Assembly: GCA_031292515.1 (NCBI GenBank)
Contig: JARLGZ010000177.1
Coordinates: 307,998-371,997, forward strand
DNA: 64,000 nt
Reading direction: 5' to 3'
DNA from: Puia sp.
Lineage (GTDB): Bacteria; Bacteroidota; Bacteroidia; Chitinophagales; Chitinophagaceae
Each line of letters opens with the position of its first letter. Position 1 is the stretch's first letter. Positions 23,572-31,705 of the stretch are shown piece after piece. Under the pieces are notes generated by a model. That model was not told the origin of the DNA, made no database searches, and saw nothing but the letters and a program-made list of their open reading frames with translations. A program made the position numbers and the translations under genes.

Positions 23572-24844
23572 TCACCAGTAATTTACAAAGATTTACGGCA
23601 CTGGCATAGGCATCTTCATGAAAACCGTACCCGAAATAACTCCCGCAAAAGAAGAGACCTGCCGGATCTTCGCCGCCTTTTCCCAGCCCCTGTTCATTCA
23701 GACGGGGCAGGTCGCGCTGGGCTTTGACGGCGGACACGTCGAAAAGAGGATGCTCATACCGGATCTCCCGAATGAGCCGGTCCTCGCGGATACTACCGGG
23801 GATCGCGTTGATAGAAACGAAATAATTTTTTCGATCCGACACCTGCTGCAGCCGGTTCATCCAATAGATCGTCGTCGGAACCAGCCGCCCTTCCCGCTGT
23901 TCTATCCGGTAGTTCCAACTGCTCCATACTCTTTTATTACGGGGCATGACCCCCTCATCCGTATGCACGGTAGCCAGGTTGTCCTGATAACGAAAAACAG
24001 ATAGCAAATTCCGGGCGCTGTCTGTGGGCGACTCCAGGAGCCCAAGCGCCTGATCTGCATGACAGGCAAAAACAACCTTGTCGAAGAACCGGGGCCCTGT
24101 GTTCCCCGTATGGACAACCCACTTTCCATCCTGCCTCCCCACCTTCGAGACAGGGTTGCACACCGCGATCCGGTCCCGGAACGGACCGATCAGGAGCTCG
24201 CGATAGGACCTGCTTCCCCCCTCCAGCGTATGCCACTGGTGCTGGGTGGTAAGACCCAGAAAGCCATGATTCCGGAAAAAACGGATCAGGGTGGCCGCCG
24301 GAAAATCCAGCATCCGCTCCATGGGTGTCGACCATACCGCTGAACTCATCGGAACCAGGTACTTCCAAAGCATATCGGGACCGAACCCGCCCCTTTCGAC
24401 AAACTGCCCCAGCGTATACTCCTGCAGTTCCGGATCGTCCAGGACCCGCACCGCTTCCCTGTTAAACCGGGCAATCTCCATCAGCATCCTGATATAACGC
24501 AGATTAAAGAGGTTCTTCCGCTGCGCAAATAATCCGCCCATGCCTGATCCGCAGTATTCCAACCCGCTCGGGACATGATTCACACTGAATGACATGTCCG
24601 TCTTTTTCACAGGCGCCTTTATTTCGGCGAACAGGCGGCAAAGATGGGGATAGGTCTCGTAGTTGAACACCATAAAACCCGTATCCATACGGACCTCCCT
24701 TCCGTCTTCTTCGACCGTGATCGTATTCGTATGTCCGCCGACGTAATCGTTCTTTTCGAACAGTGCAAGATCATACCTGCCCTGGAGCAAATGTGCACAG
24801 CCCATTCCCGCAATGCCCGTTCCTATAATCGCCAGTTTCTCCAT
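23564..24844 (-). CDS. FAD/NAD(P)-binding oxidoreductase (amine-oxidase fold) of the DUF1365 cluster, 426 aa
   Basis: This is a flavoprotein with an N-terminal dinucleotide-binding motif (AIIGTGIAGMGCAHLL, GxGxxG at residues 8-13), an acidic residue ending strand 2 (LFEKNDYVGGHTNT) and the C-terminal FAD-contact segment GLFFCGSYFGYGFHEDAYASA. The protein family is that of the predicted NAD/FAD-binding proteins found next to DUF1365 and CFA synthases. It probably oxidises or desaturates a fatty acyl chain before or after methylation, but no reaction is proven for this subgroup. It overlaps DUF1365 by 8 bp. Upstream, 136 bp of degenerate short repeats separate it from the second methyltransferase. 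Confidence 0.88.
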   Translation of the reverse strand: MEKLAIIGTGIAGMGCAHLLQGRYDLALFEKNDYVGGHTNTITVEEDGREVRMDTGFMVFNYETYPHLCRLFAEIKAPVKKTDMSFSVNHVPSGLEYCGSGMGGLFAQRKNLFNLRYIRMLMEIARFNREAVRVLDDPELQEYTLGQFVERGGFGPDMLWKYLVPMSSAVWSTPMERMLDFPAATLIRFFRNHGFLGLTTQHQWHTLEGGSRSYRELLIGPFRDRIAVCNPVSKVGRQDGKWVVHTGNTGPRFFDKVVFACHADQALGLLESPTDSARNLLSVFRYQDNLATVHTDEGVMPRNKRVWSSWNYRIEQREGRLVPTTIYWMNRLQQVSDRKNYFVSINAIPGSIREDRLIREIRYEHPLFDVSAVKAQRDLPRLNEQGLGKGGEDPAGLFFCGSYFGYGFHEDAYASAVNLCKLLVNE

Positions 24845-24849
24845 GTCTA

Positions 24850-24985
24850 TTATCTATTGTCGATTTCGTCTTTTCGTCTCCCCGTTTCTAAATCTCTCCT
24901 CCGTGTTCATTCGCGTCTCTTCTTTAGCGACATTTCGTATTCACTTATTCGCGTTTATTCCCGTTCCCTTTTCGCGTCCCTTAGC
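24850..24985 (-). repeat. Degenerate ~12-bp tandem repeats of the ACGCGAAT type
   Basis: The gap between the FAD oxidoreductase and the upstream methyltransferase is filled with diverged units. On the minus strand, words such as GACGCTAAGG, GACGCGAAAAGG, AACGCGAATAAG, GTCGCTAAAG, GACGCGAATGA and ACACGGAGG follow one another about every 12 bases. The array begins in the last codons of the methyltransferase gene. Purine-rich degenerate repeats of this style are scattered between genes in several bacterial phyla. The function here is unknown. Confidence 0.55.
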
Positions 24986-26009
24986 GTCTTACAAACAAAT
25001 AATGACTTACCATCCATTCCTCACCCCGGTTATATTTCCAAAGTTCCGAACAGGACATAAAAAATATCCTCCAGTACACCCACCATTTCAGGGCGTGAGA
25101 TCTTCCATAGACCTCCTCAAATAACTGCAAAATATCCTTCCGGCGTCCATCCATATTCCGTAACCAGGCCTCCGCAGTCCTGCTATAGTGCAAGCCGTTC
25201 ACATGCCAATGCTGCTCGATATTCATATCTTCCTTGAAATACAGCAACAAATGATCGGAAGGCATGATGCCGCCCGTAAAAAAATACCGGCTCATCCAAT
25301 CCGAATCATCTTTTGCCTCGAATTTATAGGCATAGTCCCTATGGGTGAAAATGTGTACGAACAATTTCCCGTCCGCCTTTAAGAAGGCCGACACCTTCGA
25401 CATCAGTCTTTGATAATTTCGCATGTGCTCGAACATCTCCACCGAGACGACCCGATCAAATTTTTGTTCCGTCCCGAAACTATTCATGTCGGCAGTAACG
25501 ACGGTCAGGTTTGTGATTCTCCGCTCCGCGGCCGCTCCATCTATATATCGCTTCTGGCTGTGAGAATTGGAAACTACGGTAAAAGCGCTTCGTGGATAAC
25601 GCATTGCCATAAACAGGGAGAGCGACCCCCATCCGCACCCCAGCTCCAATACGGCCTGCCCATCCTGTAAACCGGCCCGGTCACAGGTGAGGGCCAGCAT
25701 GGCTTCTTCGGCCTCATCCAGATTATCCGTCTCCCGCCGCCAATAACCGCTGCTATATTTCAGGTTCCGGCCAAGACAATACCGGTAGAATCCCGCAGGC
25801 ACTTCATAGTGCTGCTCATTGGCTTCCGACGTATTAAGGGCTATCGGGGAATTTTTCAGCTCTTCTATAAGCTGCATCAGGTGCGCCTGCTGTAACTCCG
25901 TATTCTCTTTTTTCTCCTCCTGCAGTCGCTGCCTCAAAAGCCGCCGAATACCCGCACGAATAAAAATATCGGGTATCCTGTCTTTCTCAAGTAAAGAATC
26001 ATACCACAT
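24981..26009 (-). CDS. Cyclopropane-fatty-acyl-phospholipid-synthase-like methyltransferase, 342 aa
   Basis: This second SAM-dependent methyltransferase of the CFA family differs clearly from the one at 21503. It has a shorter helical N-terminal region (about 1-75), then the conserved VPAGFYRYCLGRNLKYSSGYW block, SAM motif I in AVLELGCGWGSLSLFMA, and SVEMFEHMRNY. The C-terminal metal/bicarbonate motif of full CFA synthases is altered (YWRIFFMSCSELW), so its chemistry may be methyl rather than methylene transfer. It starts 7 bp after the DUF1295 stop, so the two are co-transcribed. Two CFA-like enzymes in one cluster suggest sequential or alternative modifications of acyl chains. Confidence 0.87.
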   Translation of the reverse strand: MWYDSLLEKDRIPDIFIRAGIRRLLRQRLQEEKKENTELQQAHLMQLIEELKNSPIALNTSEANEQHYEVPAGFYRYCLGRNLKYSSGYWRRETDNLDEAEEAMLALTCDRAGLQDGQAVLELGCGWGSLSLFMAMRYPRSAFTVVSNSHSQKRYIDGAAAERRITNLTVVTADMNSFGTEQKFDRVVSVEMFEHMRNYQRLMSKVSAFLKADGKLFVHIFTHRDYAYKFEAKDDSDWMSRYFFTGGIMPSDHLLLYFKEDMNIEQHWHVNGLHYSRTAEAWLRNMDGRRKDILQLFEEVYGRSHALKWWVYWRIFFMSCSELWKYNRGEEWMVSHYLFVRR

Positions 26010-26016
26010 AAAATGC

Positions 26017-26823
26017 TCAGGACTTTTTAAACCACGGGATGAATGAATGGGTCGTTCGTTGATATTCCCTGTAGGCTTCCCCTTTACTGCGAACGGATTG
26101 TTCCTCTGTAAGAGGAATGCCGGTCACTTTAAAGAGCAAATAAGCAATGGATAGCGGGCTCAGGATTGCTATCCATCCATACCGGCCTGGCAATGCAAAA
26201 ATGAATACGCCTATCCAGATCATCAGCTGAAAGAAATAATTGGGGTGACGCGAATAGTTCCACAAGCCTTTCATGCAGACCAGGCCCCGGGAGCCCGGGC
26301 CTTTTTTAAAAGCGCTCAATTGGCGGTCGGCGATAGCCTCTCCTGCGATAGATACCAGCCACAGAAACGCTCCCGCATACTCCATCGGCCTGATGACCGG
26401 ATCCTTATCCAGCGCTATGATAAAGAAAGGGATCGACAAAATCACATTGCTTAGCGCCTGGGCCTGAAAAAAAAGAAAAAACTTCGTGTTCACCCGTTCG
26501 GCCCATTCCTTCCTTAGCTGACGATATCTTCCTTCCTCCTCACGGAGATGGGAAAACACCCTCCTCTGTAAATGAATGCCCAATCGCAGGCTCCACAGGA
26601 TCCCCAGACCGCAGACAAGGTCTTTTCGAAATTTATTCCCTCCTCCGGCAAGAATCCATATGATGATATTGATGATGGAAAAATTAAACGCCCAGAAAAC
26701 ATCCACAATACCGGCGTTGTTGATCTTTGTCGCCCAGATCCAGGCGACCCACATCAACAGACAAACCACGATCAGGGATAATAAAATAAGAGAAAGGAAC
26801 TGACTGTTCAATAAATGGACCAT
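26017..26823 (-). CDS. DUF1295 (steroid 5-alpha-reductase-like) membrane protein, 268 aa
   Basis: This is an inner-membrane protein with about six helices. The signature near the C-terminus, LWNYSRHPNYFFQLMIWIG, is the NADPH-binding region of steroid-reductase and isoprenylcysteine-methyltransferase-like enzymes, and the family is DUF1295. I choose the ATG at 26823; a TTG two codons upstream (26829) is also possible. It is the first well-supported gene of the fatty-acid modification cluster and ends 7 bp before the CFA-like gene. It probably reduces or isomerises a lipid double bond. The substrate is unknown. Confidence 0.87.
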   Translation of the reverse strand: MVHLLNSQFLSLILLSLIVVCLLMWVAWIWATKINNAGIVDVFWAFNFSIINIIIWILAGGGNKFRKDLVCGLGILWSLRLGIHLQRRVFSHLREEEGRYRQLRKEWAERVNTKFFLFFQAQALSNVILSIPFFIIALDKDPVIRPMEYAGAFLWLVSIAGEAIADRQLSAFKKGPGSRGLVCMKGLWNYSRHPNYFFQLMIWIGVFIFALPGRYGWIAILSPLSIAYLLFKVTGIPLTEEQSVRSKGEAYREYQRTTHSFIPWFKKS

Positions 26824-27071
26824 ACACAATCTTCTTCGGTTGTATCAAAAGGTAGTATAATTTCACGGTCTAAAAATTTCCTGTAAAACTTACGAAAATA
26901 AGAGACCGGCAGATGAAAAATGCTCCATCCATTAATTAAACAATTGACAATTAGCCTATTATAGCAAGACGCCAGTCTGAGAACGGCCACAGGAAATTTC
27001 CCTTCCGGGGACAACTCCTTAAACAAAACGGACAGTCTATCCCGTCTGACGCATTTGTCCATGCCCTTCAT
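26808..27071 (-). CDS. Small hypothetical ORF upstream of DUF1295, 87 aa
   Basis: This ATG-started frame of 87 codons overlaps the DUF1295 start by 16 bp on the same strand, an arrangement that would suit coupled genes. The product is basic and mixed in composition, without a signal peptide or a domain I recognise. The surrounding region is relatively AT-rich. It may be coding or chance; nothing in the sequence decides it. Confidence 0.25.
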   Translation of the reverse strand: MKGMDKCVRRDRLSVLFKELSPEGKFPVAVLRLASCYNRLIVNCLINGWSIFHLPVSYFRKFYRKFLDREIILPFDTTEEDCVWSIY

Positions 27072-27214
27072 CTTCCGGAGATCCTTCTGAATTTCCGGAT
27101 CTCATTGCCTGGCATGTCTCCTGCGCAGACGCTTCCTTCATCATCGCAATTGTTTCCATTTATCGGAACTATTTTATATTTTACAGGCATTGTTAACTCA
27201 TTATTCCGTCATCA

Positions 27215-28396
27215 TTGGAGAATCCATCTACCCGAAAGAATGAACTCGTCCTGGATTATAAACCCCAGTTGGACGGACTCCGGTTCTGCGCGGTGTTTGT
27301 CGTTCTGCTCTATCATTATTTCAGTTATCTGCAGGCCATGCGGAAAAGTTATGACCTCGGAATCTTTATCGTCTTCTTCTTCGTCCTCAGCAGCTACCTG
27401 ATCACCCGTATATTATTGACCACCAAACAACGCAAGGCGGGCATCAGCAGGATCGCCATCGCTCGTGTCTTCCTGATCCGGCGCACGCTCAGGATATTTC
27501 CCGCCTACTATTTCTACCTGGCCCTCCTCATGCTGCTGCCCCTGAGCGGACAATATATCCGCGACCATGCCGCCATGTACTTTTTTTACCTTTCCAATTT
27601 TCAGATCTATATAGACCAGTCCTGGGGCAGGCTGACACCGCATCTCTGGACCCTGGCAGTAGAAGAACAGTTCTACCTGCTGTGGCCCTGGCTGATCCTT
27701 TTCACACCCAACAGACACCTGCGCAAAGCTTTCTTCATCGTTATAGCCGCCGGCTTTCTTTTCCGCCTGTTATTTGCTGCGTTTCATCCTGGCTCGGCAT
27801 CCGAAACCGTCCCCATGGTCATCCTTACCCCGTCCTGCATCGACGCATTTGCCTTCGGCGGCCTGCTGGCCTACCAGCATAGTATTGGAAAAGACTGCGG
27901 CCCACTGCTGAAGAGAATATTCCTGTTTTCCCTGCCCGCCTGGATAGCCCTGACACTTTTGAATTTTCCCACGATCTCGGCGGGGTTCGACAGGATCTTC
28001 GTGTCCATTTTCTCTATGATTATCATCGAAGGGGCGGCGAAAGGATACCGGAACATAGCGGGAAAATTCCTGGAAAACCCGGTAGTGTTACATCTCGGGA
28101 AGATCAGCTACGGCATCTATCTGTACCATCTGATCGTTCCTTTTGCGTTCTGGATTCTTTTCGACAGGGCCGCTGAATATGCCGAAGCCAGGGGAATCAA
28201 CCTGGATGGCCTGGCAAGGGCCCTTGCAATGCCGTGGATAAGCACGTTGATTTATCTCCCGCTCACCATTCTAACCGCAACGGTCTCCTGGTATCTCCTG
28301 GAACAGCCGATCAGCAAGTTGAAACGCCTGTTCGGCTATACCACCGGTAAAAATAAAAACAGCGGGGTTACTCCTTCCGTGCCTCCAGCGCATTAA
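27215..28396 (+). CDS. Acyltransferase-3 family protein (OafA/YrhL-like), 393 aa
   Basis: This is an integral membrane O-acyltransferase that acetylates surface or extracellular polysaccharides. About ten helices are visible. The family motifs are present: QLDGLRFCAVFVVLLYHYF at the start, the R-T-L-R-I-F-P-A-Y-Y segment near residue 95, and HLWTLAVEEQFYLLWPW. The only start that keeps the conserved N-terminus is TTG at 27215; the nearest upstream stop is at 27194 and no in-frame ATG precedes the family motif. It is convergent with the glycosyltransferase at 28368 (29-bp overlap) and belongs by context to the polysaccharide export locus that follows. Confidence 0.9.
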   Translation: MENPSTRKNELVLDYKPQLDGLRFCAVFVVLLYHYFSYLQAMRKSYDLGIFIVFFFVLSSYLITRILLTTKQRKAGISRIAIARVFLIRRTLRIFPAYYFYLALLMLLPLSGQYIRDHAAMYFFYLSNFQIYIDQSWGRLTPHLWTLAVEEQFYLLWPWLILFTPNRHLRKAFFIVIAAGFLFRLLFAAFHPGSASETVPMVILTPSCIDAFAFGGLLAYQHSIGKDCGPLLKRIFLFSLPAWIALTLLNFPTISAGFDRIFVSIFSMIIIEGAAKGYRNIAGKFLENPVVLHLGKISYGIYLYHLIVPFAFWILFDRAAEYAEARGINLDGLARALAMPWISTLIYLPLTILTATVSWYLLEQPISKLKRLFGYTTGKNKNSGVTPSVPPAH

Positions 28397-29378
28397 ACTT
28401 ATACTTGAACAGGAGCTTGAGATAGATTTTAACGACAAAATAGAGAGAAGTACCGTTCACGTGCATTTTAAGCGCGCCTATCGCCTGTCTCATAGCCAGA
28501 TAGGGCTTCCTGTATTCATGATAGACTTTATCAGAGGTCTCCGCAAAATATTTCGAGTAATTCTTCAAAGCCAGGTTCTTCAGCTTTGCTTTCTTGTCCT
28601 CCGGAAGATAATCCTGGATAATCCCGATCGCAATGCGGATATCCTTCATACTCTGACCGGACAGAAAATAGCGACCGGTGATATTCGATTGATGCACCCT
28701 GTACTTCGCCAACAGGGCCGGGGAGTGGACAATGGGATACCTGGAAGAGATTTTTACCCACATCACCCAATCTTCTCCGTAATGAATGGCATAAAAACTG
28801 CCCATTTCTTCATATACCGACCGCTTGACTACGATGGAAGGCGATTGGATCTTTTGCGACTGGGCGATCTCGGAGAGCCAATCCTTTACGATACCAGGCT
28901 CATCGGATAACTTGTCGTTGTCATACATCCGATCCCCATTCTCATCGATATAGTTATACCCCGTAAAGGCCGCCGCCGCATCAGGATAGGCGCCGAACAT
29001 TTTTTCGATTTCATCATAATATCCCGGCTTTATCAGGTCGTCGCCGTGCAAAATATGTACACGGTGTCCGATGGACCTGTTTATACAGGTTTCAAAATTC
29101 CGAAGACTCCCCCTGTTTTCCGGCTGCCTGAAGTACCGGACACGACCCCTGCCCACTTCGGCCACCAGTGCTTCGACATCGGCATCCGTGCTGCAGTCGT
29201 CCACAACTTCGATCTGCATTTTATCCGGACCGGGATCCTGGACGAGCACGCTTTCGATGGTTTCCCTCAAATATTTCGTGCAATTGTAGCATGGAATCAT
29301 CACCGACCACAAAGGCCGTTCAATATTGCTGCAGACAGGTGCGATGAAGGGTGGACTCAGCGGAATACGGTCGGACAT
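28368..29378 (-). CDS. Family 2 glycosyltransferase, 336 aa
   Basis: This is a cytosolic GT-A-fold transferase that adds a sugar from a nucleotide donor to a growing polysaccharide. The GT2 opening is PLWSVMIPCYNCTKYLRETIESVL; the first acidic motif is VVDDCST at about residue 60 and the second is HILHGDDLI. A following region (SPSIVVKRSVYEEMGSFYAIHYGEDWVMW) places the catalytic base in the E-D-W motif. The C-terminal 80 residues are helical and basic, typical of peripheral membrane binding. It stands 158 bp downstream of the large glycosyltransferase gene on the same strand. Confidence 0.9.
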   Translation of the reverse strand: MSDRIPLSPPFIAPVCSNIERPLWSVMIPCYNCTKYLRETIESVLVQDPGPDKMQIEVVDDCSTDADVEALVAEVGRGRVRYFRQPENRGSLRNFETCINRSIGHRVHILHGDDLIKPGYYDEIEKMFGAYPDAAAAFTGYNYIDENGDRMYDNDKLSDEPGIVKDWLSEIAQSQKIQSPSIVVKRSVYEEMGSFYAIHYGEDWVMWVKISSRYPIVHSPALLAKYRVHQSNITGRYFLSGQSMKDIRIAIGIIQDYLPEDKKAKLKNLALKNYSKYFAETSDKVYHEYRKPYLAMRQAIGALKMHVNGTSLYFVVKIYLKLLFKYKFNALEARKE

Positions 29379-29536
29379 GCAGCTATTAGATTTTATAGTG
29401 ATAAAAGGTTACGGAAACGTCTCCCCCAGGGAGAAAACCGATCTATTGAAACGCTCTAATATAATACTTATTTTTTGTAATATTTATTTTTGAACTCTGA
29501 ATTATCACCCGTGTTTTTTAATCGGTAAGGGCAAAT

Positions 29537-31702
29537 TTAGGGCCTGCCGGGGTCGTATCTGTAATATTTCTTCCAGTTCTTCACCCCTTTCGCATATGCC
29601 TCCTTTTCCGATTCATTTTTCAGAGACTTCTCCTGTCTCTTAAGGACCCGCAAAGCCATTTCCAGCATCATCCGCCTGTTATTCGACATATTCCCGCCAT
29701 GTATGCGATACGCGGCGATCTTTGCAGTATGGCCCAGTACCGGAAAATGCCTGGAAATCTCCAGGTTGAGATCATAGTCTTCACAGCCTTTTAAACGAGG
29801 ATCAAAATGAAAGCGGAAAAAGACTTCCCGCCTGTAGAGCACCGAGGCTTCCATAGCAATATAGTTGCCGTGTAACAAAGACCAGAAATTGTCGGTGAGC
29901 TTTTCAACCGGTTCCTTGCCTGGCAATATATTTCCCCGGCCGTCCACGCGGTCATGGCCACCCGAAACGAAAGCGAGCCCCTTGTTTACTCCGAAATAGT
30001 GAAGGTTGGAGGCGATTCCGCCGGGATAGAGCCAGTCGTCGGCGTCGAGAAAGGCGATATATTCTCCCCGGCTGCACCTGACACCTATATTCCTCGCGGC
30101 CGACAGCCCCACCCGTTCGACCCTGATATAATCAAAACGCCTGCCCTCCTGCCGTATGCTTTCTTTATATTGCCGGCAGACCAATGGAGTAGTGTCGGTC
30201 GACCCATCGTCTACCACGATGATCTCCATATTGAGGTGGGTCTGGGCGATCAGGCTCTCAACCGCCTCCGGCAGGTAGTGGCCCTGGTTATAGCAGGGAA
30301 TGATCACCGATACCAGGCTGTCGGGGCGCACAACGGCCTTTTCAGGCATCGCAGCGGGAACCTGGGAAGGCGGGAAACGTTCCCTGTGCCTGTTTCTCTG
30401 ATAATAAAGCCAGCCCGATAAACAGCCTTTTAATTCCGCCGGGATATTGCCGGCTTCTTTCCGGCCCTTTGCAAAAAGCCGGTCCCTGATCCTTTGAAAA
30501 TAGTATTTCGGTATCCCCTTATAGAGCCTCGAAAGATTGCCCTTATGCCCATAGTTCTCATATTGGATGAGCAACGAACTGACCTGCCCCCGCATATAGG
30601 AAAAAAGCTGCCGGTCCAATTCCCGATCCGTCTCCCGGTGATGATGATATACAAAGAGATGGGGGAGATAAAGGCAGTTCCATCCTTCCGCAAGAATGCG
30701 GTACCAGAGTTCCGAATCCCCGCTGCAACCAGCTGCGCCGACGTCGAGACGCTCGTCGAACCAGCCTACAAGGTCGAAAATTTCCCGTCGGAAAGCCATG
30801 TTGGCGCCCGCCCCTATATCCCAGACCCGGACGCCAGATTCGAGATTTTCCAGGAAATACCGGTGGTCGAACAGCCGGGGCAGGTAGCCCTTGTTAAACC
30901 CCCAGTTTCGTTCGAAAATATACTGAGACCGTGTCTGAAGAGCGTACGGAATGACCAATCCCGTCACAGCCATCACGAGTGGGTCGCTGAAACAGGACTT
31001 CAGGTACAGCGTCCAATAAGGATCCACCACCACATCGTCATCCGTATAGGCGATCAGGGCATGGGAAGCCAGCCGGGCGCCCGTATTACGGGCAATGTCC
31101 AATCCTTTGCGGGGTTCGCGGACATAGCGTACGGACGGGAAACTGCGGATTACCCTTTCCGTGCTATCGTCGTCCGGGGCATTGTCTACAACGATCAGTT
31201 CGAACTCCGGGTCTGCCGAATGAAGCAGGGCTTCGATACAAGCCCCGATGGCACCTGGCCGGTTGCGGGTGCAGATCACGACTGTCAGTTTTTCGGGCGC
31301 AGAAACCGGCTCATCCGAAGAAAAAGGGGCGGCCTTACCGGGAAAAGGAAGGGAGATATTCCGGACAAATCCGGGCATACCCGGAAGAACGGTGAGATTT
31401 TCGTCGAGGAAGGCATGCAAACGGACAAATGAACCCGCAGCCAAAAAAGTCCGCAATGCGGTTCGATCCACATCCCCTTCCTGCCTGTCGACATAATATT
31501 GTAATGCCGGCCTCAGCTCTTCCACAATCGCAGCCGCTAACGTTTCAGATGGCTTCGAAGACTTCCCCGCTTCGATCCAAAGATGGCCCAGCGGTATCCT
31601 GTTCCACCAGAAGACGAGGTACGCATTTTCTTCAGGAGCTACGAAATTTTCGATGCCCGAAAGCTGCAGATGGAGAATCGAATAAGGTTTGAAAAGATTC
31701 AT
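29537..31702 (-). CDS. Bifunctional protein with two GT2 glycosyltransferase domains, 721 aa
   Basis: Two complete GT-A domains lie in one chain. The first starts at about residue 137 (KLTVVICTRNRPGAIGACIEA), with VVDNAPDDD and the DXD-type YTDDDV. The second starts at about residue 457 (LVSVIIPCYNQGHYLPEAVE), with VVDDGSTD and FLDADDW. About 130 N-terminal residues before the first domain form a module that I do not recognise. Twin-domain transferases often build alternating disaccharide repeats or add two successive sugars. The gene starts 3 bp after the Wzt stop, so it belongs to the export operon, which makes it a likely polymer- or cap-assembling enzyme for the exported glycan. Confidence 0.9.
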   Translation of the reverse strand: MNLFKPYSILHLQLSGIENFVAPEENAYLVFWWNRIPLGHLWIEAGKSSKPSETLAAAIVEELRPALQYYVDRQEGDVDRTALRTFLAAGSFVRLHAFLDENLTVLPGMPGFVRNISLPFPGKAAPFSSDEPVSAPEKLTVVICTRNRPGAIGACIEALLHSADPEFELIVVDNAPDDDSTERVIRSFPSVRYVREPRKGLDIARNTGARLASHALIAYTDDDVVVDPYWTLYLKSCFSDPLVMAVTGLVIPYALQTRSQYIFERNWGFNKGYLPRLFDHRYFLENLESGVRVWDIGAGANMAFRREIFDLVGWFDERLDVGAAGCSGDSELWYRILAEGWNCLYLPHLFVYHHHRETDRELDRQLFSYMRGQVSSLLIQYENYGHKGNLSRLYKGIPKYYFQRIRDRLFAKGRKEAGNIPAELKGCLSGWLYYQRNRHRERFPPSQVPAAMPEKAVVRPDSLVSVIIPCYNQGHYLPEAVESLIAQTHLNMEIIVVDDGSTDTTPLVCRQYKESIRQEGRRFDYIRVERVGLSAARNIGVRCSRGEYIAFLDADDWLYPGGIASNLHYFGVNKGLAFVSGGHDRVDGRGNILPGKEPVEKLTDNFWSLLHGNYIAMEASVLYRREVFFRFHFDPRLKGCEDYDLNLEISRHFPVLGHTAKIAAYRIHGGNMSNNRRMMLEMALRVLKRQEKSLKNESEKEAYAKGVKNWKKYYRYDPGRP

Positions 31703-31705
31703 AGG

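Noticed and set aside
24850..24985. CRISPR array
   Set aside because: The repeats are short, diverged and without unique spacers of constant length; no cas gene is present.
30494..31432. Open frame of over 300 codons on the plus strand
   Set aside because: It is antisense to the twin glycosyltransferase, whose motifs are unambiguous; the antisense product has no family resemblance.
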